A stretch of 64,000 nt of DNA from Mesorhizobium qingshengii (GCF_027563465.1 NZ_JAPFQA010000014.1:62001-126000); one strand, 5' to 3'; shown: positions 9,091 to 18,462, numbered from the stretch's first letter. Notes: generated by a model not told the origin, from the letters alone. Numbers and translations: made by a program.

Positions 9091-9938
9091 TTGTCCTCTC
9101 TGCGTCCGGTCAGGCTGCGCGCGACGATGCTGAGCGCGAGAACCGTCAATGTGATTATGAGTGCGCCGGTCCAGGCCAGTTGCTGCCATTCCTCGTAAGG
9201 GCTGAGAGCGAACTGGAAGATGGTCACCGGCAGGCTGGCCATCGGCGCGTTGAGATTGCTCGACCAGAACTGGTTGTTGAGCGCCGTGAAGAGCAGGGGT
9301 GCCGTCTCGCCCGAAATGCGGGCGATCGCCAGCAATATGCCGGTGACGATACCGGAAAGGGCGGCGCGGTAAGCCACCGACTTGATCACCACCCAGCGTG
9401 GCGCGCCGATCGCGGTGCCGGCCTCACGCAAGGCGTTCGGCACCAGGTTGAGCATGTCCTCGGTGGTGCGCACGACGACCGGGATGACCAGGATGGCGAG
9501 CGCGAACGCGCCGGCAATCGCCGAGAAATGCCCCATCGGCCTCACGAGCAGCTCGTAGACGAAAAGGCCCACGATGATCGACGGCGCCGAGAGCAGGATG
9601 TCGTTGATGAAACGCACCACCGTGGTGAGCTTCGAAAAGCGCCCGTATTCGGCCATGTAGGTGCCGGCGAGCACACCGATGGGTGTGCCGACGGCAATTG
9701 CAATGATCGTCATTGCAATGCTGCCGGCGATGGCGTTGAGCAGGCCGCCGGCCTCGCCGGGCGGCGGCGTCATCTCGGTGAACACCGAAAGAGAGAGGCC
9801 CGCGACGCCCTTGTAAACCAGGGCGCCGAGGATCAGCGCCAACCATGCAAGGCCAATTCCCGCCGCGACGACGCACAATGTCATCATCACGGAATTCCTG
9901 GTCTTGCGGCGACCATGCAGCGACAAGGATGTCGACAT
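9087..9938 (-). CDS. pstA: Phosphate ABC transporter permease PstA
   Basis: This inner-membrane channel subunit has 283 residues and about six helices. The conserved EAA-type loop that contacts PstB is visible (NALREAGTAIGAPRWVVIKSV). The length is close to E. coli PstA (296) and much shorter than the roughly 430-residue form I recall for Sinorhizobium. It starts 3 bp after pstC and overlaps pstB. Confidence 0.94.
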   Translation of the reverse strand: MSTSLSLHGRRKTRNSVMMTLCVVAAGIGLAWLALILGALVYKGVAGLSLSVFTEMTPPPGEAGGLLNAIAGSIAMTIIAIAVGTPIGVLAGTYMAEYGRFSKLTTVVRFINDILLSAPSIIVGLFVYELLVRPMGHFSAIAGAFALAILVIPVVVRTTEDMLNLVPNALREAGTAIGAPRWVVIKSVAYRAALSGIVTGILLAIARISGETAPLLFTALNNQFWSSNLNAPMASLPVTIFQFALSPYEEWQQLAWTGALIITLTVLALSIVARSLTGRREDK

Positions 9939-9941
9939 CGT

Positions 9942-10931
9942 TCAGGCTCCCGTACGAGCGTCGATCCGCATCAGCATATAGCGGGCGGCGGCAAGGATGA
10001 GGAAGGTGATGACGAACAGGATCAGGCCAAGCGCCACCAGCGAAGACGTATAGAGATCGCCATCGGCCTCGGTGAATTCATTGGCGATGGTCGCCGAGAT
10101 CGTCGTGCCGGGAGCAAACAGCGAGGCGCTGATGCGGTGGGCATTGCCGATGACGAAGGTCACCGCCATGGTTTCACCAAGCGCGCGGCCAAGGCCGAGC
10201 ATGACGCCGCCCATGATGCCGACACGGGTATAGGGAATGACCACGCGACGGGTCACCTCCCAGGTCGTGCAACCGATGCCATAGGCCGATTCCTTCAGCA
10301 CCGCCGGCACCGTGTCGAACACGTCCTTGGTGATCGAGGTGATGAACGGCAGAACCATGATGGCAAGGATCAACGCCGAAGTCAGCAGGCCGATACCGTA
10401 GGGCGGACCGGCGAACAGGCTGGAGAGCCCGGGCACGTCATGGAAAAGATTGATGAAGAAGGGCTGCACCGTCGTCTGCAGGAATGGCGCGAACACGAAC
10501 AGGCCCCAGATGCCGTAGATGATCGAGGGGATGCCCGCGAGCAGTTCGACGGCGATGCCGATGGGGCGCCTGAGCGGGCGCGGGCAGAGTTCGGTAAGGA
10601 AGATAGCGATGCCGATACCGATGGGAACAGCGATCAAGATGGCGACGGCGGCGGTGACGATGGTTCCATAGATCGGAGCCAGCGCCCCGAAATTCTCGGT
10701 GACCGGATTCCAGGACTCGGTCGTCAGGAAGGATAGACCGAAGGTCGACAACGCCTGCCATGAGCCGGCAAACAACGAAATAGCGACGCCGCCAAGAATG
10801 AGCAGGACGAGGATGGCGGAAAGGCGCGTGGCCGCCAGGAAGATCGTATCGGTGAGAGCGAAGCGCCGCACCGTCGCTTCCCTGGCCCGCATTGTGGCCG
10901 CCGATGGCATGGCTTCGGAAACGACAGTCAT
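9942..10931 (-). CDS. pstC: Phosphate ABC transporter permease PstC
   Basis: This is the partner channel subunit, 329 residues. It has the PstC motif IPSIIYGIWGLFVFAP and the coupling loop AVLKESAYGIGCTTWEV. An in-frame TTG lies six codons upstream, but ATG at 10931 has a GAGGG ribosome site and is preferred. The size resembles the compact enterobacterial form. It is separated from pstS by 65 bp that hold a strong hairpin. Confidence 0.94.
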   Translation of the reverse strand: MTVVSEAMPSAATMRAREATVRRFALTDTIFLAATRLSAILVLLILGGVAISLFAGSWQALSTFGLSFLTTESWNPVTENFGALAPIYGTIVTAAVAILIAVPIGIGIAIFLTELCPRPLRRPIGIAVELLAGIPSIIYGIWGLFVFAPFLQTTVQPFFINLFHDVPGLSSLFAGPPYGIGLLTSALILAIMVLPFITSITKDVFDTVPAVLKESAYGIGCTTWEVTRRVVIPYTRVGIMGGVMLGLGRALGETMAVTFVIGNAHRISASLFAPGTTISATIANEFTEADGDLYTSSLVALGLILFVITFLILAAARYMLMRIDARTGA

Positions 10932-10958
10932 CTGGCCCTCGCGTTTCAAAAGAGAATA

Positions 10959-10983
10959 GGGAGGGCGCCGGAGGCGCCCTCCT
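10959..10983 (-). other. Hairpin between pstS and pstC
   Basis: GAGGGCGCC and its perfect complement flank a three-base loop, and the stem can extend by one or two pairs. There is no U-run on the coding strand, so it looks like a message-stabilising or attenuating hairpin that raises PstS over the membrane subunits rather than a full terminator. The function is inferred. Confidence 0.6.
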
Positions 10984-10996
10984 CATTCAGGACAAA

Positions 10997-12055
10997 TTAC
11001 ATGGCGGAATAGAGCGGCTTGCCGTCTTCGCCGACGATGTCCTTGGCCCACATGTCCTCGACGCTCTTGACGACCGCGTCGGGGATCGGAACATAGTCCA
11101 GCTGACCGGCCATATCGTCGCCCTTGGCGTAGGACCACGCGAAGAACTTGAGCGCTTCACCCGTCGCCACGGCATCGCTGGGCTTTTTGTAGACGAGGAT
11201 CCAAGTCGCCGATGTCATCGGCCAGGATTCGGCGCCCGGCTGGTTGGCCAGGATGACGCCGTAACCCGGCTGCGAGTTCCAGTCGGCGTTGGCCGCCGCG
11301 GCCGAGAACGCCGCCGCCGTCGGCTCGACCTTCTTGCCGTCCTTGTTGACCATGTCGGCGTAGGTCAGCTTGTTCTGCTTGGCGTAGGCATATTCGACAT
11401 AGCCGATCGCGCCGCCGGTCTGCGAGACATTGTTGGCAACGCCTTCATTACCCTTGGCGCCGATGCCCACTGGCCACTCGAGCGCGGTGTTGACGCCGAC
11501 CTTCGACTTCCAGTCGGCGCTTACGTCGGCCAGATAGTAGCTGAAATTGAACGTGGTGCCCGAACCATCGGAACGATGGACAACCGCGATCGCCTGATCG
11601 GGCAACTTGACGTCGGGATTGAGCTTCTTGATCGCCGCGTCATTCCAGTTGGTGATCTTGCCGGCGAAGATATCGGCCAGCGTCGGGCCGTCGAGAACCA
11701 GTTCGCCCGGCTTGACGCCTTCCAGATTGACGACCGGAACGATGCCGCCCATCACCATCGGGAACTGCGCGAGCCCGGTGGACTTGAGATCCTCGCCCTT
11801 CAGCGGTGCGTCGGAAGCGCCGAAGGTCACGGTCTTGGCCTTGATCTGCTTGATGCCGCCGCCAGAGCCGATGGACTGGTAGTTCAGACCGATACCGGTC
11901 TCCTTCTTGTAGGCGTCTGCCCACTTCGCATAGATCGGATAGGGGAAGGTGGCGCCAGCGCCGGAGATGTCAGCTGCCATTGCCGCGGAAAGGGTGACGG
12001 TAGACGCCGTAGCCATTGCAATCGCAACGGCCGCCGAGCGGATGAAATGTCTCAT
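10997..12055 (-). CDS. pstS: Phosphate-binding periplasmic protein PstS
   Basis: This 352-residue binding protein captures phosphate for the PstCAB importer. A signal peptide (MRHFIRSAAVAIAMATAS, cut after AMA) is followed by the family start ADISGAGATFPYPIYAKW. Phosphate-contact segments such as HRSDGSGTTFNFS and SQTGGAIGYVEYAYA are present. It is the first gene of the operon and has a Pho box about 80 bp upstream, so expression should rise under phosphate limitation. Confidence 0.96.
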   Translation of the reverse strand: MRHFIRSAAVAIAMATASTVTLSAAMAADISGAGATFPYPIYAKWADAYKKETGIGLNYQSIGSGGGIKQIKAKTVTFGASDAPLKGEDLKSTGLAQFPMVMGGIVPVVNLEGVKPGELVLDGPTLADIFAGKITNWNDAAIKKLNPDVKLPDQAIAVVHRSDGSGTTFNFSYYLADVSADWKSKVGVNTALEWPVGIGAKGNEGVANNVSQTGGAIGYVEYAYAKQNKLTYADMVNKDGKKVEPTAAAFSAAAANADWNSQPGYGVILANQPGAESWPMTSATWILVYKKPSDAVATGEALKFFAWSYAKGDDMAGQLDYVPIPDAVVKSVEDMWAKDIVGEDGKPLYSAM

Positions 12056-12132
12056 GTGGCCTGCTCCTGTTCGGAAGATGGTCTCTTGGCGCCATTCCTC
12101 TCGGCGCCCGCTGAGGCCAATAGCCTTCGATT

Positions 12133-12161
12133 ATTACAGTCGCATGACAGTTTGATGTCAC
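12133..12161 (-). promoter_or_regulatory. Pho box (three 11-bp units) upstream of pstS
   Basis: On the pstS strand the sequence runs GTGACAT-CAAA-CTGTCAT-GCGA-CTGTAAT. These are three direct repeats at 11-bp period. The last two match the Pho box pattern CTGTCAT-n4-CTGTMAY almost perfectly, and the first is a weaker unit. The box ends about 78 bp before the pstS ATG. It should bind phosphorylated PhoB, encoded at the end of the same operon. Confidence 0.88.
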
Positions 12162-12565
12162 CCCGGTAACGCGTCACTGGGGACGGGAAGGCGCCAGCCA
12201 ACGAGCGCTCGCCACGGAGCCTGGCTTTGCTCCCGGAATCAGGCACTTGCACCGTTTCGGACCAGGACCGGCCTGCCGTTTTCGTGTGGCTTCCCTGGTA
12301 AAGAAAATCCGGACGGGAGCGCGTTGCTCTCGGCCAGAGGATGTCATGGCCGGGCCATCGCCGAAAACAGGTCCGTTGGGGTAGATTGACGCTGTTTCAT
12401 GCCGGCGGTCGCTGCTCCCGCCCGTAACTGGAAGAGCGGAATTCGAATATGGTCATTGTCTCGACTGGGCGCCGCCTTTGCTATGGTGCGATCGCGCCAT
12501 AGTTTTGCCCGCGGGGGTAGCGGCGATTCTTGGTTGATTCCCCCCGCGAACGGGCGGATGCGATG
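12162..12565. other. Intergenic region between pstS promoter and hybrid kinase 3' end
   Basis: About 400 bp without a convincing gene. The only structure noted is an 8-bp complementary pair (CGCGGGGG near 12510 and CCCCCGCG near 12540) with a long loop, which could end the hybrid kinase transcript. Short open frames here lack ribosome sites and family features. Confidence 0.4.
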
Positions 12566-15500
12566 CTATCCGGCGTTGCGTTGACCCTGGCGACCCGCGC
12601 CGATCCAGCGCTCGACCTTCTCGAGCATGGCCCTGGGGCTGATCGGCTTGGGCAGATAGTCGTCCATGCCGGCCCCCAGGCAGCGTTCACGATCGCCCTT
12701 CAGCGCATGCGCGGTGACGCCGACGATCGGCACATGCGTGCCGGTTTCTTCCTCCAGCCGGCGAATGGCGGCGGTCGCCTCCAGCCCGTTCATTTCCGGC
12801 ATCGAGACATCCATCAGGATCATGCATGGATTGAGCCTGCCGAAGGCGTCGAGCGCCTTGCGGCCATTGCCGACGATCTCGAAACCATAACCGGTCTCGC
12901 CCAGGATCTGGGTAAAGACCATCTGGTTCACCTCATTGTCCTCGGCCACCAGGATATCCAGCCTGTTCCCGCCACCGCCGGTCGCCGGCAGCCGGGGGCG
13001 AACCGCCGGCGGCTGCAGCAGCGCCCGTTGTGCCGATGGCGTCGACGGCGGCGGCCGCGGAACGTCGCTTCGAAGACCATCGGTGGCGAGCGGCTCGGCC
13101 CCGCTGCCGGTCGCGTGGCGATGGCGCTGGATGGTGGCGACCAGCGTTTCCAGCAGCACCGACGACCGCGCCGGCTTGATCAGCTGGGCATCTATGCCGA
13201 GATCGCGATAGCTGGTGTTGGCGAGCGACTGGTCGACCGAGGTCAGCATGATGATCGGCGTGTCGGCAAGGCCGGCGGTGTTGCGCACGATCCGCGCCAT
13301 TTCGGCGCCGCTCATGCCCGGCATCTGATAGTCGAGCACGACACAGTCGACCGGCACGTCATAGGCGGCGGCGGCGAACAGCACCTTGAGGCCCTCGGCG
13401 CCGCTTTCGGCCGCGCAGGAATCGAAGGTCCACGATGTCATTTGCTCGGTCAGTATGGCGCGGTTCACGGCATTGTCGTCGACGATCAGCACGCGCGCGC
13501 CGGTCACGTCCACGGGCATGATGCGTTGCCCGTCCTGCTGCCCGGCCCTTGGCAACGTGACCGTGAACCAGAAGGTCGAGCCCTTGCCCTCGGCGCTCTC
13601 GACACCGATGTCGCCGCCCATCAGATCGACGAGCCGCGAGGTGATGGCGAGGCCGAGGCCGGTTCCCTCGTGCCGTCTTGTCGAGGAGGTGTCGACCTGG
13701 CTGAACTTTTCAAAGACGAGTTTCAGCTTTTCCTCGGGGATACCGATGCCGGTGTCGGTAACCGAGATCGTCAGTTTCGTTCCCGCCGGAACCCGTTCGC
13801 CGGTGACGTCGACCAGCACATGGCCTTCGTCGGTGAATTTCACCGCGTTGCCGACAAGATTGGTGACGATCTGCCTGATGCGGCCGACATCGCCGATGAA
13901 CATGCTTTCGAGGCGAGGCTCGACGCGCACGATGAGCTCGAGGTCCTTCTCCTTGGCGCGGGTCGAGACCAGCGTCGCCACATCCTCGATCGCCTCGGCA
14001 AGGTTGAAGGGCGCCGGATCGAGCACCAGCTGGCCGGCATCGATCTTGGAGAAATCCAGGATGTCGTTGATGATGGTGAGCAGGGCGTTGCCCGATTTCA
14101 CGATGATGTCGGTGAACGTCTTCTGCTTCGGGTCGAGGTTCGATTTGGCCAGCAGTTCGGCCATGCCGAGCACGCCGTTCATCGGTGTGCGGATTTCGTG
14201 GCTCATATTGGCGAGGAATTCCGACTTGGCCCGGTCGGCGAGCACGGCGCGCTGACGCGCCTCGCGCAGTTCGGCCTCGCGCATCTTCAACTCGGTGATG
14301 TCGGTGGTCGACCCGATCAGGTAGAGCGAGCCGTCGGACGCGATCATCGCCCCCTTGCGGGCGAACTGGTGGCGCACGCTGCCGTCGGCAAGCGTCACGG
14401 TTTCCTCGACCTCCTGCGTTTCGCCGCTGCGCAGCACGGCGAGATCGCTGTTGACGAAGGCTTCGCCATCCTGTCCGAAAATCTCGATGTCGGTCTTGCC
14501 GAGCGCATCTTCCCTGCTGAGACCGGTGAGATCGCACCAGCCCTTGTTGACGTAGAACTGCCTGAGATCCGAGCGCTTGGCGTAGATCGAGACAGGCACG
14601 TTGTCGATCAGGCTGCGGAACACCTCGTTCTCGCGCATGCTCTCTTCCAGCGCACGCTCGCGCGTCTTGACCTCGGTGATGTCCGTGCTCGAACCGACCA
14701 GGTGCACCGATCCGTCTAGCGCCACCAGGCGGCTCTTGCGCGTCATCAACTGCCGCAGCGTGCCGTCGCGATGGGTGACCGGCTCTTCAATCTCCCTGAC
14801 GCGGCCGGTGACGACGACCTCGGTGTCGTCGTGGCTGTAGCTTTCCGCGTCATCGGCGCCGAACAGCTGGCGGTCGGTGCGGCCGATGACGTCTTCCTTG
14901 GCAATGCCGGTCAGCGCGCACCAGGCCTTGTTGACGAATTCGATGCTCAGATCCTGCGCCTTGATGAAGGCGGCCACCGGCAGCTCGTCCATGACGTGCC
15001 GGAACAGATCGATCTGGCGCATGCTATCCTGCAGCGCCTTTTCGCGGCTCTTGATCTCGGAGATATCGACGCGCACGCCGATGAAGGTGCCATCGTCGGT
15101 CCGCATGTCGTAGACCTGATACCAGCGGCCATCGGGATTGAGACGCTCGTAGGACGAGTTGGGCAAACGGTAGCGGGCGAGAATGCCGTCGAGCCAGCGC
15201 TCGGGATCGCCGTCGTACAGTTTGTCGATTTCAGGGTCGCCACTGAGGCGGAAATAGCCGACCGAATGGCCAAGCGCCAAAGCCTCGCGGAAGGTGCGGC
15301 CTGCCTGCCATGCGGGCTTCAGTTCAGGCAGCGTGTCCTGCAGCTTGCGGTTGGCGAAGACGAACTTGTCGTCACGGTCGTAGATGATGACGGCGGCCGG
15401 CAGCGATTCCAGCACGGTCGCGAGATTCTTGCGTGCGTCCTCGGCTTCCGTCTCCCGGCGCTTCATGTCGGAAATGTCGAAGATGAAGCCGGCGACATAC

Positions 15501-17131
15501 TTGCGGCCGCTTGCCATGCCGACGCGGCTCTTCCTGACGATACGCGAGCGGATGGCGCCATCGGCGTCGAAATTTTCTTCCACTTCGTAGGGCCGTCCGG
15601 TGGCAAGCACGTCCCGTTCGCTCTGTTCGAAAAGCGCGACATCGTTCAGCGTGAGGAAATCGCCGCCGGGCCTGCCGAGCATGGCCCGAGGCGTCTGGCC
15701 GAACAAGGAGGCGAACGCCTCGTTGACGAACACGAAGCGCAGATTGTCGTCCTTGACGAAGATCGGATCCTTGACGGCGTTGATGACCGCTTCCGCCAGC
15801 CGCGCTTTCTCCAGCGCGTCGGCAAGTTCGGCTTCGCGGCTCTTCATGTCGGTGACGTCGACATAGGAGATCAGCCGCCTGCCCCCGGCCAGCGGCGCCA
15901 TCGACGAGATCAGCGTGCGGCCGTCATTGCGCGGGAACTGCCGCGATCCTGCCGTGCCGGCCCTGATTTCCGCCTCGCGCTCGGCGATATGCCGCTGCCA
16001 TGTCGCGTCGTCGGAGCCATACGGGTCGATGTCGCGGCTGGCGTCCATCAGATCGCGGAAGCTGCAGCCGATCCCGGCGCGCCGGGCGTCGATCTGCCAG
16101 AAATCGTAGAAGGCACGGTTGATGACTTCGGCGCGCATGTCGGCATCGACGACGAGGACACCGATCGGCATCTGATCGACCATGGTGCGAAGGTTGGCGA
16201 AGGTTTCGGCCGTCCTGGCGTTGGCGATCTCGATCTCGGCATCGCGCAGTTTCAGTTCGGTGACGTCATAGTAGGTCAGGAGACGCTTTCCGCCCGACAG
16301 CGCGGTAACGGAAAACAGCATCGTCTTGCCGTCGGCGTGGCGGAACTGACGCGCCGCGACGCTGCCGGCGCGGATCTCGTCGAGCCTTGTGGCAAGATAG
16401 TGCTCCCACTCCTGCTCGCCGATATCGCCATAGATGCCGTTGCGGCGGTTGATCTCCATCAGCTGGCTGAAGGGGGCGCCGACCGCCACGTCGCCTTCCG
16501 ACATCTTGGAGATGTCCCTGTAGGCCTTGTTGATGATGAGCGTGTCGAGCCTGGCGTCAAGCAGCACGACCCCCATGCGCATGGCGTCCATCGTCCGCTC
16601 GAGATCGGCAAGATACTGGGCCGGCTCGCCGCTCGCCGACGGTCCCTGCCCCAGCGTCCCGAAGGCGCCGGCGAGCGCCGTTACGTTGCGGCCGATGCCG
16701 CGGTAGCCGATGAATCTTCCCTCGTCATCAAACCTCGGAAAGCCTGATGTCAAGACCCAACGGCAATCGGCGCGGCCACCTTTCAGTTCATAGACGAAGT
16801 CACGAAACGGCCGGTGCGCCTGCAGATCCTCCAGATGCGTCGCGGCACTGCGGTCGCCATTCAGGACCTGCTTGAGGAAATCGAAGCGGAACCGGCCAAG
16901 CACGTAAGCTGGATCGATGCCGGTGGCCGCCTGGTAGTTTTGCGACAGCCAGGAGAACCGCAGCTCGGCATCGGTCTCCCAGACCCAGTCCGAACCGGCC
17001 TCGACCAGTTGGCGAAGCGCGTCGGCCGAATTCATGTCCGCGGCGCTCGATCCTGCGTCGTCGCCATGCGATGTCGATTTGCCAGGCCCACGTTTGCCGC
17101 GCGCGCCGATTGTTTCGTCCGCTTCCGCCAT
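12566..17131 (-). CDS. Large soluble hybrid histidine kinase: seven PAS, HisKA, HATPase, two receivers
   Basis: This 1521-residue kinase has no membrane segment. Seven PAS-type sensor modules follow one another at about residues 40-155, 180-295, 315-430, 445-560, 570-690, 705-815 and 830-940. Then come HisKA with phospho-acceptor His978 (NMSHEIRTPMNGV), HATPase with N-box NLVGNAVKFT and G-boxes DTGIGIP and GTGLGLAI, receiver 1 (VVLDYQMPGMSG) and receiver 2 (ILMDVSMPEMNG). No Hpt domain is attached, so a separate phosphotransferase is needed. ATG at 17131 has a GGGGAC site; a TTG lies six codons further up. The catalytic half closely resembles the kinase at 57537. Confidence 0.9.
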   Translation of the reverse strand: MAEADETIGARGKRGPGKSTSHGDDAGSSAADMNSADALRQLVEAGSDWVWETDAELRFSWLSQNYQAATGIDPAYVLGRFRFDFLKQVLNGDRSAATHLEDLQAHRPFRDFVYELKGGRADCRWVLTSGFPRFDDEGRFIGYRGIGRNVTALAGAFGTLGQGPSASGEPAQYLADLERTMDAMRMGVVLLDARLDTLIINKAYRDISKMSEGDVAVGAPFSQLMEINRRNGIYGDIGEQEWEHYLATRLDEIRAGSVAARQFRHADGKTMLFSVTALSGGKRLLTYYDVTELKLRDAEIEIANARTAETFANLRTMVDQMPIGVLVVDADMRAEVINRAFYDFWQIDARRAGIGCSFRDLMDASRDIDPYGSDDATWQRHIAEREAEIRAGTAGSRQFPRNDGRTLISSMAPLAGGRRLISYVDVTDMKSREAELADALEKARLAEAVINAVKDPIFVKDDNLRFVFVNEAFASLFGQTPRAMLGRPGGDFLTLNDVALFEQSERDVLATGRPYEVEENFDADGAIRSRIVRKSRVGMASGRKYVAGFIFDISDMKRRETEAEDARKNLATVLESLPAAVIIYDRDDKFVFANRKLQDTLPELKPAWQAGRTFREALALGHSVGYFRLSGDPEIDKLYDGDPERWLDGILARYRLPNSSYERLNPDGRWYQVYDMRTDDGTFIGVRVDISEIKSREKALQDSMRQIDLFRHVMDELPVAAFIKAQDLSIEFVNKAWCALTGIAKEDVIGRTDRQLFGADDAESYSHDDTEVVVTGRVREIEEPVTHRDGTLRQLMTRKSRLVALDGSVHLVGSSTDITEVKTRERALEESMRENEVFRSLIDNVPVSIYAKRSDLRQFYVNKGWCDLTGLSREDALGKTDIEIFGQDGEAFVNSDLAVLRSGETQEVEETVTLADGSVRHQFARKGAMIASDGSLYLIGSTTDITELKMREAELREARQRAVLADRAKSEFLANMSHEIRTPMNGVLGMAELLAKSNLDPKQKTFTDIIVKSGNALLTIINDILDFSKIDAGQLVLDPAPFNLAEAIEDVATLVSTRAKEKDLELIVRVEPRLESMFIGDVGRIRQIVTNLVGNAVKFTDEGHVLVDVTGERVPAGTKLTISVTDTGIGIPEEKLKLVFEKFSQVDTSSTRRHEGTGLGLAITSRLVDLMGGDIGVESAEGKGSTFWFTVTLPRAGQQDGQRIMPVDVTGARVLIVDDNAVNRAILTEQMTSWTFDSCAAESGAEGLKVLFAAAAYDVPVDCVVLDYQMPGMSGAEMARIVRNTAGLADTPIIMLTSVDQSLANTSYRDLGIDAQLIKPARSSVLLETLVATIQRHRHATGSGAEPLATDGLRSDVPRPPPSTPSAQRALLQPPAVRPRLPATGGGGNRLDILVAEDNEVNQMVFTQILGETGYGFEIVGNGRKALDAFGRLNPCMILMDVSMPEMNGLEATAAIRRLEEETGTHVPIVGVTAHALKGDRERCLGAGMDDYLPKPISPRAMLEKVERWIGAGRQGQRNAG

Positions 17132-17282
17132 GCCGTCCCCGAAAACCAAGGCCGAACCCTCCCCCTGCGGTTCGCCGGCGGAATGTGCCCGAGAAGCATT
17201 AACGATCCGCTAACCTTAACGGCCCGTTAGACACATGGGCGGACGTAGCCCGGGCAGACTTGGCCTGCGTTATTCCGCCCGG

Positions 17283-17312
17283 TTGTCGGCGAGCTCGTAG
17301 CCGCTATATAAG
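17283..17312 (+). promoter_or_regulatory. Housekeeping promoter candidate
   Basis: TTGTCG at 17283 and TATAAG at 17307 are separated by 18 bp and lie just upstream of the small secreted protein gene at 17331. They are a fair match to the primary sigma factor consensus. This is a sequence match only. Confidence 0.45.
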
Positions 17313-17330
17313 CGCCTAGGGGTGTTGCTG

Positions 17331-17669
17331 ATGTTCGGACGGATTTTGCCTTTCTTCGTGGGCGTGTCGCTGCTTTCTGGCAGTGGCTGCTCGCGCACCT
17401 ATGATGGCACCGTCGTCATCCCGAGGCCGCTCGATGTCCGGCGTTTCTGGGATCGGCCGCCGCCAAATGTCGAATACGGACAGTCGCAGGCCGAAAACAG
17501 CACCTTTCCGGTGGCGCCGCAGCCGCCGAGACGCTTTTCCGAGAGCACCGCGCCGAGACGGCACAATACGCGGGTCTCGACGCCGCCCTCCCCGTCTTCC
17601 CCGGAGAAACCGCTGGCATGCAGGAATGTCAGCGAACCCGGCAAGAGAATTCGCATGGTCTGCGACTGA
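17331..17669 (+). CDS. Small secreted or lipoprotein-like hypothetical protein
   Basis: I do not recognise this 112-residue protein. It begins with a hydrophobic segment (FGRILPFFVGVSLLSGSGC) ending in a cysteine, so it may be exported and possibly lipidated, although the lipobox is imperfect. The rest is rich in Pro, Ser and Arg with no clear domain. An AGGGG ribosome site eight bases before ATG and a plausible promoter upstream support it as real. A GTG three codons earlier is an alternative start. Confidence 0.55.
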   Translation: MFGRILPFFVGVSLLSGSGCSRTYDGTVVIPRPLDVRRFWDRPPPNVEYGQSQAENSTFPVAPQPPRRFSESTAPRRHNTRVSTPPSPSSPEKPLACRNVSEPGKRIRMVCD

Positions 17670-17701
17670 CGCCCCGGAAAAGTCCTTTCAAGGGAGTTGC
17701 C

Positions 17702-17938
17702 TTACAGCGAGGCCGCACCCTTTTTGGGCTCTGTCGCACCGAGCTTGTCGAGCGCAAGCCGAACCTGGCGCAAATCGTCCTGCCAGCCGTCATCGTCGTT
17801 CATCGGGCTTTCCGACGCGGCCCGCTGCAATCCCCGCGCCTCGGACTCGATCTCGCGTAGCCCGGCGATCTTCTGCTCGGAGGTCAGGGCGTCGTCTTCG
17901 ACGATCTCCAGCACCCGCATTTCCCTGAATGTGGCCAT
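17702..17938 (-). CDS. Conserved hypothetical small acidic protein
   Basis: This 78-residue protein of unknown role has a helical, charge-rich sequence (EDDALTSEQKIAGLREIESE) with no membrane segment or motif. The AGGAGA ribosome site before MATFREMRV fixes the start; the frame runs further upstream but lacks a site there. It converges with the small protein gene at 17331. Confidence 0.7.
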   Translation of the reverse strand: MATFREMRVLEIVEDDALTSEQKIAGLREIESEARGLQRAASESPMNDDDGWQDDLRQVRLALDKLGATEPKKGAASL

Positions 17939-18246
17939 GGCGTTTCTCCTGGCTGATGTCGATGACAACGCCGTGAGCGCCCCTCCGTTCCAGGTGGATC
18001 GTGTTGCCCGATTCCGGCAGGCTCGCCGCAACCGGGTCGCCCGTCGAATTCGGAACGGTCAATCGTCCGGAAGGCCGGGCCGACCATGCGCACCGGCCGC
18101 TTGCTGGCTTCGATCGACCGGTGCTGGGCGGCCCCGCATCGCCGGTGGCTGGCAGGGCGACGAAGCCACGATCAAACCATCGTTACCGGCCGCCCGCCTG
18201 AAACCTTTGCCCGGCCTTCGGCGTTAATGGCCGAAGGAGAACGCAG

Positions 18247-18462
18247 ATGTCGATCCATTTCACGGTCTCGGACCTGACAAGAAACCTGTTTCACTCGCTT
18301 GGGCTGGATCACGAACGCGCGCCAAGGCCTCTGAGCCCCGAGCAGAAGCTGCTGCTGGAATGCTATCTGGCCGGCCAGATTCCGGAATCGGCCTGGAATG
18401 ACTACGTCTTCGAGACACCTGATCTTGCGCGCCATGCAGATGCCAGGCGCAGCCATCACTGA
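18247..18462 (+). CDS. Small hypothetical protein
   Basis: This 71-residue protein has a strong ribosome site (GAAGGAGA eight bases before ATG). The sequence contains a helical segment (SPEQKLLLECYLAGQIPE) and ends in a His-rich tail (ARHADARRSHH). No domain is recognised. It stands alone between two minus-strand genes. Confidence 0.62.
   Translation: MSIHFTVSDLTRNLFHSLGLDHERAPRPLSPEQKLLLECYLAGQIPESAWNDYVFETPDLARHADARRSHH

Noticed and set aside
9180..10736. 518-codon plus-strand frame over pstA and pstC
   Set aside because: Antisense to two conserved permeases, rich in Asp, Arg and His with no motif.
12530..16747. Very long plus-strand open frames under the PAS kinase
   Set aside because: They are antisense shadows of the well-supported kinase; composition is His/Asp/Arg-rich with no domain.
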